Below are positions 47,901 to 59,060 of a DNA stretch of 64,000 nucleotides, piece after piece (position 1 is the stretch's first letter; each line of letters begins with the position of its first letter). Under the pieces are notes generated by a model, which saw nothing but the letters and a program-made list of their open reading frames with translations, was not told where the DNA came from and searched no databases. Location: contig NC_064680.1 of NCBI RefSeq assembly GCF_023278565.1, positions 2,356,001 to 2,420,000 on the forward strand. The letters are read 5' to 3'. The position numbers and the translations under genes are program-made. This DNA is from Colletotrichum lupini (Eukaryota > Ascomycota > Sordariomycetes > Glomerellales > Glomerellaceae).

Positions 47901-50251
47901 TGAGGTTTCACGCCAAGCTGACTTATTGTTCGAGCGACAATGGCAATTGGGGGTCCCCAGACACTGAGACTCGAGAAAGCCAGGGCGTGGGGGGGACCTT
48001 TTCCTTGGGGTGGGATGTATTGCTGATCCACAAGGTTTTGAAGCAATCTATCTTCTTGGCGGTTTGGATGCGCTGGCCTCTGCGAAACGGTCCTTGCGGC
48101 GCAACAAAGGGGGGTGGGCTTGATGACTACCTAGGGAGGGAGCATTGGGGGAGATCTTTGTTTCTATGTAAAGATCCTCCCGTCTTGGGGAGGAGATGGC
48201 GTAGCATTCGGACACGGCGTGAGGCTCGTTCCCTCGTTTCGGGGGCCATTCTTAGACCTGAGGCAACAGGATTGTGGATTTGGGGTCGGGGGGTTTCTGG
48301 TGTTTTTGGAGACGGGGGAAGGGGAAGAATTGGTCCGTGGCTAATTCTATGGACAAAACACGCCGCTCCGGAAATAATCACGGCCCCACTCGGGGCCATG
48401 CCGGGGTCGGGGCCCGGGCCAGAGCCATCGGTGAACTCGCTTGGAGCATGCATAAGCCGTCTCTCTAGACCACATGTGTCTGGGACGGCGAATTCAGTCT
48501 GGCTGCGTTCGCCTTGAACTGATCAACGCTGCCAGGGCCGGAAAGATGATGCAGGGATACTTTTAGGCAGAGTATGGGTAGCAAAGATTACTCGTGGCTA
48601 GCCTACCGCGGCGCCTACTATCAAGACTCAAGGTAGTAAATCCAAGAGGCGTTCTGCTTTCCCAAAGAGCAGACTGGGATCTACTGAAAGTTATGTACCA
48701 ATTTTACCGTCTAGGGTACCAATGTACAGAGAAGGGTTTGGGTTGTCAAACTCTTGTGTGTTATGCCCCATCGAGGTACTTTATGGCAACAACAGTTGTG
48801 GATATGTGCCACCTCAGCGTGGTCAACAGTCTTATGCTTCTCCTTAGTATATCATACCTTTTCTTGGTGAATTGCACGCAGCAGGAGACCAGCAACACAC
48901 CGCCGCTCGACTTCTCGAAAACGAGGGTGCTCTCAGGAGAATGTTTCGTGTCGCTAGTAGGGGACTTGGCCCTAACTATACTACACCCAGACCAATCGAC
49001 ACGGCGAATTGGTAATACAGTCAGTCTTCAATCGTCATCCTCATGTGCTTGATCCGGTGCGAATAAACCTCGGCAACGGGCGGTTCTCAGAGAGGCGAAG
49101 GGCAAGGTGTCTGTCCTTGATGGTATAGAATCACTAGCGGAAGTCTCCCGAATCCCCTGGCGAGTGAGTTTCTCTGATGGGGAAGAACCAGCGTTCTTCC
49201 ACTAGGCGACATTCCTCCGGCCGCAGACGTGGCTGTCTTCCGTGTGGCGTCAATAGATTCCCGGATCAAAGTTTAAGAGAATAAATACCAGGTCAAACCG
49301 TATGCGAGAGCTCGCTTAAGAACTTGATTGTGCTTCATTATAGAGCTCATTTATCACCTCGTTCGGATTGATAAATTCAACATAGGTTCCAGAGCTTCGT
49401 CATCTGGATTCCCGTCACGCTGAGGGCCATTACCATAGCCCGTAAGGCGCTACTTCTGTTTGTTAAGAAGCTGTAGGTAAGCCTTGGGTGCTGCAATGTT
49501 GTCGGATGAGATTTGAATCCTGCATGTAAACGATTTCAATGGGATAGAAACATCCGTCTACTAACTCAACGACACAAAGATCGCAAAGCAAACTGGAGAA
49601 TAAGATTACCTCATCTCATGACGTTCTACCTTTGCAGTATTGGTATCCCAACAGCATGGTGCAGTCAACCATCTTATTGTCAAAAAACCAGCGTCGAGGT
49701 CTTTTTCACAAACTTGAGCTTAATGAATGACAGTCATGGACATCAATAAGATACACACCTTTCCCCCATTTTCGTGTTTAGATCCTTCGATAGCTATTGT
49801 TGTGGCCATGGGGAGGTCATTTGCAAGCATTTGCTGAGTGGAAGTATCCTCAACAGAGTTTCGAATTCTCGGTAGCCAAAGCACTCGTCTTCAGTACTCA
49901 AAACTAGCAAGAGATGGAAAGAGGGCTCTGCAGACTATTGGGATGTGGTGAGAAAACAGACGTCGTCACGTGGAGGACCCAATTTTACACCGGTCTAGAT
50001 AGGAAGCTCACCATGGTGCCTGCCTGCCTGCCTCAAGAGTATGTACCCCAGTCCCTTTCCTATTCTTTTTTTTTTGTCCTCCCACAATCTCAATATTCGA
50101 AGCCGTAGTTATTATAGGCAACATATTCCCTTTCCATTCTAATAACAAATATCGGGCCTGGTGACCGGGTGGTGAAAGCCGTGAAATGCTGACTAGTGCG
50201 TGATGCTCCGTACTCTTCAGGACTCCTGCGTTCAATTTTCAGTCGGCTCCT

Positions 50252-50253
<2 letters not shown>
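44979..50253. other. Gene-poor interval between the small gene and the F-box gene
   Basis: No gene supported. The first ~300 bp are the small gene's 3' region. Purine-rich stretches on + (45890-45960, 46360-46440, 46700-46750) alternate with ordinary DNA. From about 48600 composition becomes more A+T-rich, consistent with old, decayed repeats, though no transposon protein is readable. A perfect 8-bp hairpin lies at 49181-49200. Confidence 0.4.
49181..49200. repeat. Perfect 8-bp hairpin with 4-nt loop
   Basis: GGAAGAAC-CAGC-GTTCTTCC. Read on the minus strand it sits just downstream of CCTAGTGGAAGAACG, which resembles a tRNA D-arm/box A. A possible Pol III-derived relic, weakly supported. Confidence 0.4.

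Positions 50254-50325
<72 letters not shown>
50254..50325 (-). repeat. 72-base T homopolymer (poly-A on the minus strand)
   Basis: An uninterrupted run of 72 T. Read on the minus strand it is a poly(A) tract preceded by about 280 bp of non-coding DNA (50326-50600). Tracts this long and pure arise by slippage or as the tail of a retroposed RNA. I found no obvious target-site duplication and no readable reverse-transcriptase remnant. Confidence 0.75.
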
Positions 50326-50327
<2 letters not shown>

Positions 50328-50738
50328 CTTTTCTTTGATTACTGCCTGAAGGTAGTCTTGCATTTTGTTGGTGTACTTTGGGTCGTGGATACGTGTGCTC
50401 AGACACATCTCCATACTCGAAGGCAGAACCTTCGAGGTCTCGCGGACGGTTTGCTATGACTTATCACGCAAGCTCCAGCAAGCACAAACCCTGGACTTTC
50501 CCCAGGGACTAGAAGCAAGATGGCTTCAAGCTATTGTTGTCGCACTGCATTCTATTGAAGGAAGTTGGCGCCTAATCATGTAGGCGTCGATGGACGAGTC
50601 TCATTCTTGCTGACAACTCTGAAGAGCAAATTGATACAACTCACGCCTTGCAGCGTGATACCGATGCAACCGAATGACTAGAAACAATCCCAGCCGTCAT
50701 ACCCTTGAAGACCGGGTTCCCAAAATGCCACTGAGCAA

Positions 50739-51488
50739 TCAAACAACCACCCGAACGATGCTGAGCTCGTGATCCTGACCGTAACTAGCGGCAAGCCTTC
50801 TCCAGTCAATCGGAATGAGCTGCCACGGCCCCTTCCGCTGCCCCTTACAGCACGCCACGCCTTCGTGGAATTCACACCAGAAGTCGCGATGAATAGGGTC
50901 AACGTAGAGATCAGCCGTCTCCAAGTCCGGATCAGCCAGCAGCCGCAACAGAGCCTGAAACGGCCTGGAGTGGGCAAAAGCGTCGTCACGCCGCGTAATG
51001 GCGGCCCTCCGCGACTGCGCGTCGGCGGCGCTCTGATTGAAGACAATCTTGTCGGCGCTCGTGGGGTACAGCACGAGCCTGAGGTGCCGCAGGGAGCCGT
51101 TCAGGATCATGTCGGCCACGGCCGGGGAGACGTGGGTCTGGAAGACGTTGCCCAGGCGGCCCGGCGAGAGCTCGAGGTGCTTCACACGGCGGCGGGCCTG
51201 GGGATTACCAAGAAGCCAGGGGCTGCCGCCGTCGCAGATGGCGCGCTCGACGGCGGCGCGGGGCCCCGTTTGGAGGTTGAGGACGAAGCGGTTCTGTTCG
51301 TAGAAGAGGGCGGAGCCGGCGGCGTAGAGGAGCGGGTGGGCGAGGAGCAGGTCGTGCGGGAAGGGGATCTCGGAGGATTCTGTGGGACCTATCTGGATTG
51401 GATTTGGGAGTACGCAGAGGTAGGATATGATTTGGTCCCGGATCTCGACGGGAAGGTCAAAGAACTGGTCGAAGGTGCGGGAGGCCAT
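50739..51488 (-). CDS. F-box-like fungal protein of unknown substrate
   Basis: Single exon, 249 residues from the ATG at 51488; the further upstream frame extension has no ATG. Residues 5-23 (FDQFFDLPVEIRDQIISYL) match the F-box-like N-terminus seen in large families of fungal proteins with the pattern LPxEIRxxIxxYL. The middle (LLLAHPLLYAAGSALFYEQN) is the usual follow-on of these families (HP.L..A..LFY..N). The remainder contains RRVKHLELSPGRLG and LRHLRLVLYPT, leucine/strand patterns with no catalytic motif. It may recruit a substrate to an SCF ubiquitin ligase, but many such proteins are uncharacterised. A 251-codon frame on the opposite strand is a GC-bias shadow. Confidence 0.8.
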   Translation of the reverse strand: MASRTFDQFFDLPVEIRDQIISYLCVLPNPIQIGPTESSEIPFPHDLLLAHPLLYAAGSALFYEQNRFVLNLQTGPRAAVERAICDGGSPWLLGNPQARRRVKHLELSPGRLGNVFQTHVSPAVADMILNGSLRHLRLVLYPTSADKIVFNQSAADAQSRRAAITRRDDAFAHSRPFQALLRLLADPDLETADLYVDPIHRDFWCEFHEGVACCKGQRKGPWQLIPIDWRRLAASYGQDHELSIVRVVV

Positions 51489-52375
51489 CTTGGCGGGTTC
51501 CCGACATGGTCGGTGGCAAGGTAAGATCAACGGGTGATGCCCTGGAGCCTCATGAAAGACTTCTAGAAGAAAAGCCTTCTATCAGATTAGATCGGCAAGA
51601 CACTAGGTATTCCTGATGCTGATGTCGTATGGATGAGGAATGAGGGTAGGTAGTAGTGACACTGGGACTGGCAGAAGGTGGGGTTATCGATTACGTGATT
51701 GGCTGCGAGGTCAGTCGGCCCCACTGTGGCGATCGAACTCCATGCCATCGTGCCTCTGCCCTGGTCAGTTCTATTTCGACTTCACACCATCCTATGTGGC
51801 ATGTCGTTGATGGAGCTCAGATACATCGAGAGTCTACGGGAGGTAATGACAATAGATAAAATCTCCTCATTTGCTGGCTTCTCAAGGTGGAAGAGCACTA
51901 TATTCCGGATGAGCGGGGAATACTTGAGCAACACATTGTGGTCTAAGACGGCGGCGATGCAACAAACATTTGGGACGAGGTGTAAGAAACATTTACTTGG
52001 AACATAGCGCCTTCTTCTGTTGACAATCGATTCAAGCAGATATTTCATTGTTAGATCTATCTGTGCTGTCTATTTTCGCCATTTCAAGGTACAACCACAC
52101 CGAGCTCCCTTTCGCACCTTCCCTTTGTGAAAGAAGTAAAGATACAAAAGATGAAAAGTTTGGTTGACCACATGATGAATCAAAACACCGCCGCCTGAAA
52201 GCCTCGGGAGAATCACCGAGGCAGTCACCCGATCAAGCATCTCGACTCGTGGTCGGTGACAGAGGAAGCATTGTTGGTCCCTATGAACCTTCCTCTGTCG
52301 CCTAAGGCATGGAGTGGTGATACTGGGAATTGTACAGGTAGCATCAAGCACATTATCCCTGATCTAGGCTGACAG

Positions 52376-52458
52376 CGATTTCCCGAGGGATTCGAACTCT
52401 CGACTTAAGATTCCCAGGAAACAGCCCTTAAATTTGCAATGGCTCAGCCATTTTCCAC
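52376..52458 (-). pseudogene. tRNA-like relic with box A and box B motifs
   Basis: On the minus strand, TGGCTGAG (box A-like) is followed after about 45 nt by GAGAGTTCGAATCCCTC, a T-arm with the box B core GTTCGAATCC and one stem mismatch. The acceptor ends do not pair and no sensible anticodon loop forms, so it is not a working tRNA. Spacing fits a class II (Leu/Ser-type) tRNA or the head of a SINE. Confidence 0.45.
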
Positions 52459-52668
52459 GTCCGTCTTCATTCCGGACCTCCCAGCCTGTAGGTTCCCGTG
52501 AACAGCCTCGTTGGATATCGTACGTGGGAACTTCTGAGGCGAGATGAATCACGACGAGTTCACTACTGTAGAGGAGGCTATGAAGGAAAGATTGTCAGGT
52601 TTCGCTGCAAGTGCGAGCATCTTCAATCGCGTGAGAGGCTCCGTTTATGGCACGATGTTATTCGGATC

Positions 52669-52950
52669 TCAAATCAAAAGCTCCGCGTCCGCGTCGCCGC
52701 CAGAATCATCTGGGCCTAAATTTTCAAGCTCCTCGTCATTGTTGACGAGCAGTTCGCTGCCCACGTCGACAACTTGTCTACCTACACACCACCACTTCCC
52801 TCCATTAGTCTTAACCAATCGGTAAGCAAGTCCTGCATCCGCTACCAATGCCCGAACGCGATTTCTGATCCGCCACATTTGGGCATCTTTGAATCTTGTC
52901 TGCGCGTGTATGGCTTGACTTGCGGGACGCTCGAAAACCGGCATGTCCAT
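52669..52950 (-). CDS. Orphan ORF, possible small protein or gene fragment
   Basis: 93 codons from an ATG, with the frame open about 40 codons further upstream without an ATG. It reads protein-like: AQMWRIRNRVRALVADAGLA, then YRLVKTNGGKWWCVGRQVVD, then an acidic end with DDEELENLGPDDSGGDADAE-type composition. I do not recognise a family. It could be the last exon of a small gene, a truncated fragment, or chance. Confidence 0.3.
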   Translation of the reverse strand: MDMPVFERPASQAIHAQTRFKDAQMWRIRNRVRALVADAGLAYRLVKTNGGKWWCVGRQVVDVGSELLVNNDEELENLGPDDSGGDADAELLI

Positions 52951-54389
52951 CCCAGAGAAGGGAGATGTCCTGCCCGGCCCACATTCATTCTTGGTCGTAC
53001 TTGAAGGTATTTGTGGCGGATTTGGTGATGAAGAGTATCCGTCTAGGCGTATAACATGATTCGTCGCCCGGGGTCAGCGAATTTGCAAGGCAAAATTTGA
53101 ATTGATCATAGTTCTGGGGATATATCCTTTGATGGAAAGGCCGACGGAAAGGCACTGGGGCTGCTCTGTATGGACCTTGCTTCGCGGCTTCTCACCAGAA
53201 ACGAATGCATTCACAGCGCATCTCCTGAAGGGAACGCAGTCCAGGCAAACCTAACACCCACAAGCGGGAGACGATATCAAAACGGACAGGTCAAACAACA
53301 TGATTTCCCTGAGCAATCCGATGCACCAGGCAATCGTCTCTGATGAAAGTCCAGGGCTAAAACATTCAACCTCAATATGAAGCTTCCCGGACCCCTTATT
53401 ACCAGCTTGTCCGTCATCAGGCCCAATCGCCAGAGCGCTTTCCTCAATCGCCAAGTATAGAGAACCGACCCCGCGTTAGACGAGACCACACTGAAGCCTC
53501 TAACTTTCTATAACGTGCACAACGGACTACACTGGCCGCTGGTTTGCTTCACGGACGCCTATCGACGTGCTTCGACCTAATCAACACCTGCTAATATAAA
53601 GAGTGGCCGTACAAGAACCACCACGGAAAGAAGGACTAGAAAACATGCCGGTTCATCGCCGATATACATGTATCACCGCGTGCTACTGCCTTGATATCCC
53701 TCCGTCATCCACTACCGTAATCAAGGGCCGTTCTTTGACACTACCTTACCTTAGAAGGCATCTCGGACGAGTGTCCTCATCTTGCTGAATGTTCACTAAT
53801 GAATAAACCATCGGCGATGTTGGAAGTTGGTAATAACGTCAATGAGAACGCCAATGAGGAAACCATTGGGAACACCATTGAGGACAACAGTGATGACGAG
53901 GATACTAAAGGGAATGGCGATGAGAATGTCTCGACTAGTAAATCTCAGACGCAAATTGGTTGGCAACAATCATGTCACGTCGCAACACGTCGTTGCATCA
54001 TTCATGGTGTCGGACCAAATTGAAGTAAGACGTAATTTCATTTCATGTCGCCGTGATCCTTTCTACAGTTCTATGAAAGCCGTAGAAGACGGCACCTGGT
54101 AGGCATTCATACTCGCCCGAGAGTCATGCCAGTGTCGTGTCGTGTGTGTGTGAAGGGGTTGTGGAGGTATATGGGGAGGAAGGCGGCGGGAAGAAAGGAG
54201 GAACTTTTAAGTGCCTTTTGATATCACCTGACCCAAATTATTCGCATCCTGCCTGGCCGTAATCTGCTCGGCCACCCAAACGCAAGAAAGTTGAACCAGA
54301 TACACCGCATTGAAGCGGCCTCATCAAAGCCGTAAACATCCTCCGCGCGAACAAAACACTAGAGATCTTTCTCACATGTTTTGAAGCAT

Positions 54390-57028
54390 TTATCGGGAGG
54401 ACATAGCCTTGGTCACGAGACGCTTGAGAGCGAGCTCCTGCTTCTTGAGCTCGTCGGCACCGCTGTCGGTGATCTCGAGGGCAGCCATGGCCTCGGAGAC
54501 CTGCTGCTCGATCTTGTCCTTCTGGCCACGCTTGAGCTTGAGGGACAGCGTAGGGTCGGAGATGATCTCCTCAACACGGCCAATGTAGGACTCAAGCTGC
54601 TGCTTGGCCTCGAAGCGCTTGCTGAAAGCCTCATCGTTGGTCTTGAACTTCTCGGCGTCTAGGGAGGAATTAATATGTGCATCATGCAGTGGTTGTCGAC
54701 AAGAACGTACCGTTGATCATGTTCTCAATCTCGGAGGAAGAGAGCTTGCCAACAGAGTTGGAGATGGTGATGTTGGCGCTGCGGCCGGAGGTCTTCTCGG
54801 TGGCGGTGACCTTGAGGATACCGTTCACATCGACCTCGAAGACGACCTCGAGGACGGCCTCACCGGCTCTCATGGGAGGAATGGGAGCAAGAGTGAATTC
54901 ACCCAGGGAGGTGTTGTCCTCGCAGTTGACACGCTCACCCTGGTAGACGGGGAACTGAACGGTCTGCTGGTTGTCGGCAACAGTGGTGAAGGTTCTGTAA
55001 TGGGGATGTTAGCTTTTTGGTCTTGACAGCGTGTCAATAGAACGCGGAAAGAAGAAGTGCTCTCCTCCTGCCATGCAATTAACGCATGAGGGAAGGCACT
55101 GCCACGGATGAGGAAGGTATCATCGCCAGCAGAGCGCCCATCACCACGATAGTCGCGAATGGGCGAAAACACCAAGAAAAAATCGAGAAAAATCGAGCAA
55201 GTCAGAAAACTGGATAAGAAAATGGATGGCCAACCGTTTTTTGAGGCATGGAACATTTTGCCCACGAGTGACGACGGGAGCGAAGATGTTACCCTCCATG
55301 GCGACACCGAGGGACAGGGGGCAGACGTCGAGCAGGAGAAGGTCGGCGGTCTCGGCGGAGGTGGCCTTTCCGGAGAGGATACCGGCCTGGACGGCGGCAC
55401 CGTAGGCGACGGCCTCATCGGGGTTGATGCTCTTCTCGAGCTTCTTGCCGTCGAAGAACTCGGACAGAAGCTTCTGAATGCGGGGGATACGGGTGGAGCC
55501 ACCAACGAGGACGATCTCGTCAACGCCGGACTTCTCCATGGAGGCATCCTTGAGAACCTGGGCAACGGGCTCGAGGGTACCGTTGAAAGCCTTGGCGTTC
55601 AGGTCCTCGAAACGAGCACGGGTGATCTGGGTGGTGTAGTCCTCGCCATCGAAGAGAGAGTCGATCTCAATGGTGGTCTGGGCACCGCTGGAAAGGGTAC
55701 GCTTGGCACGCTCGCAAGCAGTGCGGAGACGACGGAGGGCACGGGGGTCGCCAGAGAGGTCCTTCTTGGTCTTGCGCTGGAAGTCCTTCTTGCAGTGGTC
55801 AAGAAGGTTGGTATCGAAGTCCTGACCACCCAAGTGGGTGTCACCAGCGGTGGCCTTGACGGTGAAGACACCGCCCTGGATGTTAAGGAGGGAGACATCG
55901 AAAGTACCACCACCCAAGTCGTAGATGAGGACGTTGCGCTCCTTGCCAGACTTTCCGGCACCAAGACCGTAGGCAATGGCGGCAGCGGTGGGCTCGTTGA
56001 TGATACGGAGAACGTTAAGACCGGCGATGGCACCGGCGTCCTTGGTGGCCTGACGCTGGTTGTCGTTGAAGTAGGCAGGGACGGTGATGACGGCCTTCTC
56101 GACCTTCTTGCCAAGCTTGACCTCGGCAATCTCCTTCATCTGTTGAGGGGGTTAGCAAACTGCGTATTTTCAGAAGTTGTGTGACGCCGGCTTTTCATTT
56201 CCGGTCTCATCACCAGAGAGCAAAACGCACCTTGAGGAGGACCATGGAGGAAACCTCCTGGGCGGAGAAGGTCTTGGTCTCGTTGAGGTACTCGACCTGG
56301 ACCTTGGGGTTGCCACCCTCGTCGACGACCTTGAAGGGCCAGGACTCGATGTCCTTCTTGACGGTGGGGTCATCGAAGCGGCGACCGATGAGACGCCTGT
56401 GAGAGAATGCTGGTCAGCGATTTGTAGTTGTCTAAATTTTTTCCCTGCTCTCTGCCATTGCTCCGGATTACCCCTCCTTGGGCGGGGAAAATTCTCACCC
56501 ACCCCGGCCAAAGTAGGAATCTAGAGCAACAGCAGACGGAGAAAACGGCGAGGCTACTCACTTGACATCGAAGACAGTGTTGACGGGGTTCATGGCAGCC
56601 TGGTTCTTGGCGGCCTCACCGATCAGACGCTCCTTGTCGGTGAAGGAAACGAAAGAGGGCGTGGTGAACGAACCCTGCTCGTTGGCAATGATTTCGACAT
56701 TGGTACCCTCGTACGTGGCAACGCAAGAGTAGGTAGTTCCTGTGATGAGAGGACTCGGTCAGCCTGACACGTTCTTTCGATGGTTGTAAAACTCCTCCTC
56801 GAGTCTCTCCTTCCGTGATAGTTGATTGATGTTTGACGATATTTTGCAGCGTTGGCGGAAGTGACATTGTTCGTGATGCCTGAAGTGACGGAACCCCTCA
56901 AAGTTGAGCGGCGACCGACATCGCCACAAAATAACGCCCCTCTCAAAAAAGCATCGTCCATCAGCAACAGGAAAATAAAACTCACCCAAGTCAATGCCAA
57001 TGGCACCATCGTAGACCTCGTCCGCCAT
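54390..57028 (-). CDS. SSB1: SSB1-type ribosome-associated Hsp70 chaperone
   Basis: Ssb Hsp70s bind nascent chains at the ribosome exit with the RAC co-chaperone. Six exons: 57028-56986, 56739-56562, 56396-56231, 56139-55235, 54994-54711 and 54658-54390, 614 residues, matching the Ssb length. The nucleotide-binding domain (1 to about 390) has [36 protein letters not shown] and [19 protein letters not shown]. The end LVTKAMSSR, not EEVD, identifies the Ssb class rather than Ssa. The fourth intron is unusually long (240 nt) and begins with a weak GTTGGC donor; it was set by phase and by continuity into [19 protein letters not shown] replaces the PTIKKR I recall as usual just before it. A 341-codon frame runs antisense to exon 4 and is not taken as a gene. 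Confidence 0.95.
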
Positions 57029-58594
57029 TTTGAGAGATTTGATATGCACAAAGACAAAAAAACGGCCTGTGTGAATGGGGGAGGGGGAGGATTGAAGTTT
57101 GGGAGGTTTGCGCGGAGGAGAAAGATATGTGAAGGAGGGCGGGCGGGCGACGTGGGGTCCTTTCAAGAAGAATTTCTCTCGCTCCAGTCGCTCAACACAG
57201 GATTTTTGTGAAGGCCGAAAAAAAAAAATCAATTTCGACTTTTTTTTCTGGGTCCCCCTAGCCCCACCAACCACCCACGACCACCCTCGACTACCCCCTC
57301 CAGCGCTGAGACCATGCTACTAGCGCGCGGGCCATGCCACAAAAATTCGAGAGATTCGAGGGCGGCGAAGCAATTTTTTTGCCATTTCATCCCGCTGTGG
57401 CCCTTGCTGGTGGGCTGTCTCTTATCTTATCGCACCCCGGCCCGCCATTTTCTCGCTTACTGCCACTCTCTTCTGTCACTGTGAGTTGAGCAAGGTACCT
57501 AGCCGAAGTCGAGTTAACTGCTGGTTGCAACCACCTGCTCTGCACCCGACTCGGGAGACTGTTTGAGAGCCTCTTGATGGTGTCTGGCTGTATTTCGGTA
57601 CTTTGCAAAAGCAACAAAAGCTGTTGACATTGTCTTCTTTGGCTTCAAGTAATAGTTTGCTAACCCGGACAAAGAACGTCGTCATTGATACTGAAATACT
57701 TACCCATCCTAACTTTCAACAACCTGCAACTTCCCCCCTCGTCTCTCTCGTCCACATGCCTTGTTGGGCTTACCTTACTACTCCTCGTCCTCCCTCGTGC
57801 AGGTACCGGCGCTTAGCAGCTTTTGAAAGTACTTGGTCCATCATCCATGACATTGCTTTTCTCACCGCCTGACTCGACTTGGACAAGCAACCCAGATGCC
57901 TACCAGTGGACTCCCGGCTTTCTGTGGCAATCCCACGGGAGACCCCTTCCTTCCAGCGGCAAATCAGTCTCAAGTTGCCGTGGTTGTGGTTACCTACTCA
58001 ACTGTTCTCAGTCTCCGCAACTGCTCGGTCAAAGAGGGACCTTCATGCAGATATGTCGGGCTCCCCGAAGTCGGTCAGTTGCCCAGCCAGAAAAAAACGT
58101 ATCCCTCTTTTTGGGCCGTGATACCGTCCCCAACTCAGGTCCCCCTGCACGTGTATTTCGTTGCCCCTCAGAGAGTTCCTGGAGGGGTCCTTCCCAACTT
58201 GCCAATGCCTGCCAAACGATTGGCTCTCGCTTGCCCATTCAGACGAACGGCCGACGTCTTTCACGCAGAGAAACAACCCGACAATATCCCGAACATGTCG
58301 GCCGAGATTGAATCTAGGCATCTCTCTTGCGCAAATTACTCTAACCGCGGCAATCTGTCCTCGTCGGACAATTTTTCGACGCCTTTGGAGTCCCAGAGAC
58401 GGGTGGAGCCGCCGCCGCTTGCAACTGTTAGTCGCCCCGGGAACCGCAACTCGCGAGCCCACAGAAACCCTCATGCACGAACCCTCGCTCCCCACACACA
58501 ATGGCCATCTCTATCTCTCAGGATATAGTCACCTTCTCGCAGCCAGATTTCCAACCAGCTCGTCCGGCTTCGATTTCCGGATATCTGATCATCT
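57029..58594. other. SSB1 promoter and upstream interval
   Basis: Divergent flank of SSB1. A GAGATTCGAGGG stretch near 57350 resembles but does not match a heat-shock element. The rest (57600-58590) has overlapping frames without family support. Confidence 0.4.
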
Positions 58595-58675
58595 GCGTCG
58601 ATGGTTTAGTGGTAAAATTCTCCGTTGCCATCAAGCAGCGTCGGGGAGCCGGGGGTTCGATTCCCCCTCGACGCA
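58595..58675 (+). tRNA. tRNA-Gly (anticodon GCC) with a 10-nt intron
   Basis: Acceptor stem GCGTCGA pairs with TCGACGC, followed by discriminator A. The D-arm TGGTTTAGTGGTAAAA carries box A. Anticodon stem CTCCG pairs with CGGGG around loop TTGCCAT. A 10-nt intron (58631-58640) interrupts the loop one base after the anticodon, the canonical position. The T-arm GGGGGTTCGATTCCCCC carries box B. The mature length is 71 nt. All stems are intact, so the gene should be functional. Confidence 0.95.
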
Positions 58676-58679
58676 TTTC

Positions 58680-58683
58680 TTTT
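58680..58683 (+). terminator. Pol III terminator of the tRNA-Gly gene
   Basis: TTTT begins five bases after the discriminator base, the normal RNA polymerase III stop signal. Confidence 0.75.
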
Positions 58684-59060
58684 GCCAATTCTGCCTCATA
58701 GCCAGTCTGGACGTCCATTTTTTGTTTCTTGGATGAAGTGCTGGCTGAGTGAGGCGACTAGAGTGTCCCTGAGACCATCTTTAATCTTTCTTGTTCATGG
58801 TCATTAAGAGAGCTGGTCATTACAAGTTTGCAGTGATCCTCTTCATCAAACCTCCTCGGCGCTGCCCTAAATTAACAACACCAGCTCACATGTCTGTCTG
58901 CCCCCTTGAGTGATATTTGGAAAGGAGTTTCACATTGTGTTGCTCGCTCAGCTGTCAACTCAAACAAGAGTCCGCCTGATCCTCACGTACAAGCCACGCC
59001 GTTAACGCCGAAAATTCACCACTCCAGGCCCAGTTAAAGCTACCTGGTAAAACCAGATTC
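58684..59060. other. Interval between tRNA-Gly and the downstream protein gene
   Basis: Contains the 3' region of the minus-strand gene that ends at 59061. No other feature seen. Confidence 0.5.

Larger units (their letters stand above)
51489..54389. other. Gene-poor interval with repeat relics, between F-box and SSB1 genes
   Basis: No firmly supported gene. It holds a tRNA-derived relic at 52376-52458, an orphan minus-strand frame at 52669-52950 and, at 53799-54023, a short Asn/Asp/Glu-rich plus-strand frame of low complexity. Composition is more A+T-rich than around the housekeeping genes. Confidence 0.4.

Noticed and set aside
47840..48517. 225-codon + strand ORF
   Set aside because: Gly/Arg/Trp-rich composition from G-rich DNA, no recognisable domain.
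50769..51524. 251-codon + strand ORF mirroring the F-box gene
   Set aside because: A complement artefact of C/G-ending codons; Val/Gly/Glu-rich with no motif, while the minus strand has an F-box-like start.
52376..52458. Functional tRNA gene on the minus strand
   Set aside because: The acceptor ends do not pair and no standard anticodon loop forms; kept only as a relic.
55159..56184. 341-codon + strand ORF opposite SSB1
   Set aside because: Long antisense frames opposite Hsp70 genes are a well-known by-product of their codon bias. The peptide is low-complexity Gly/Glu/Leu/Val and the sense strand is certain.
54390..57028. Calling the Hsp70 gene an SSA-type heat-inducible Hsp70
   Set aside because: It ends in VTKAMSSR instead of EEVD and has the Ssb-specific N-terminus and length.
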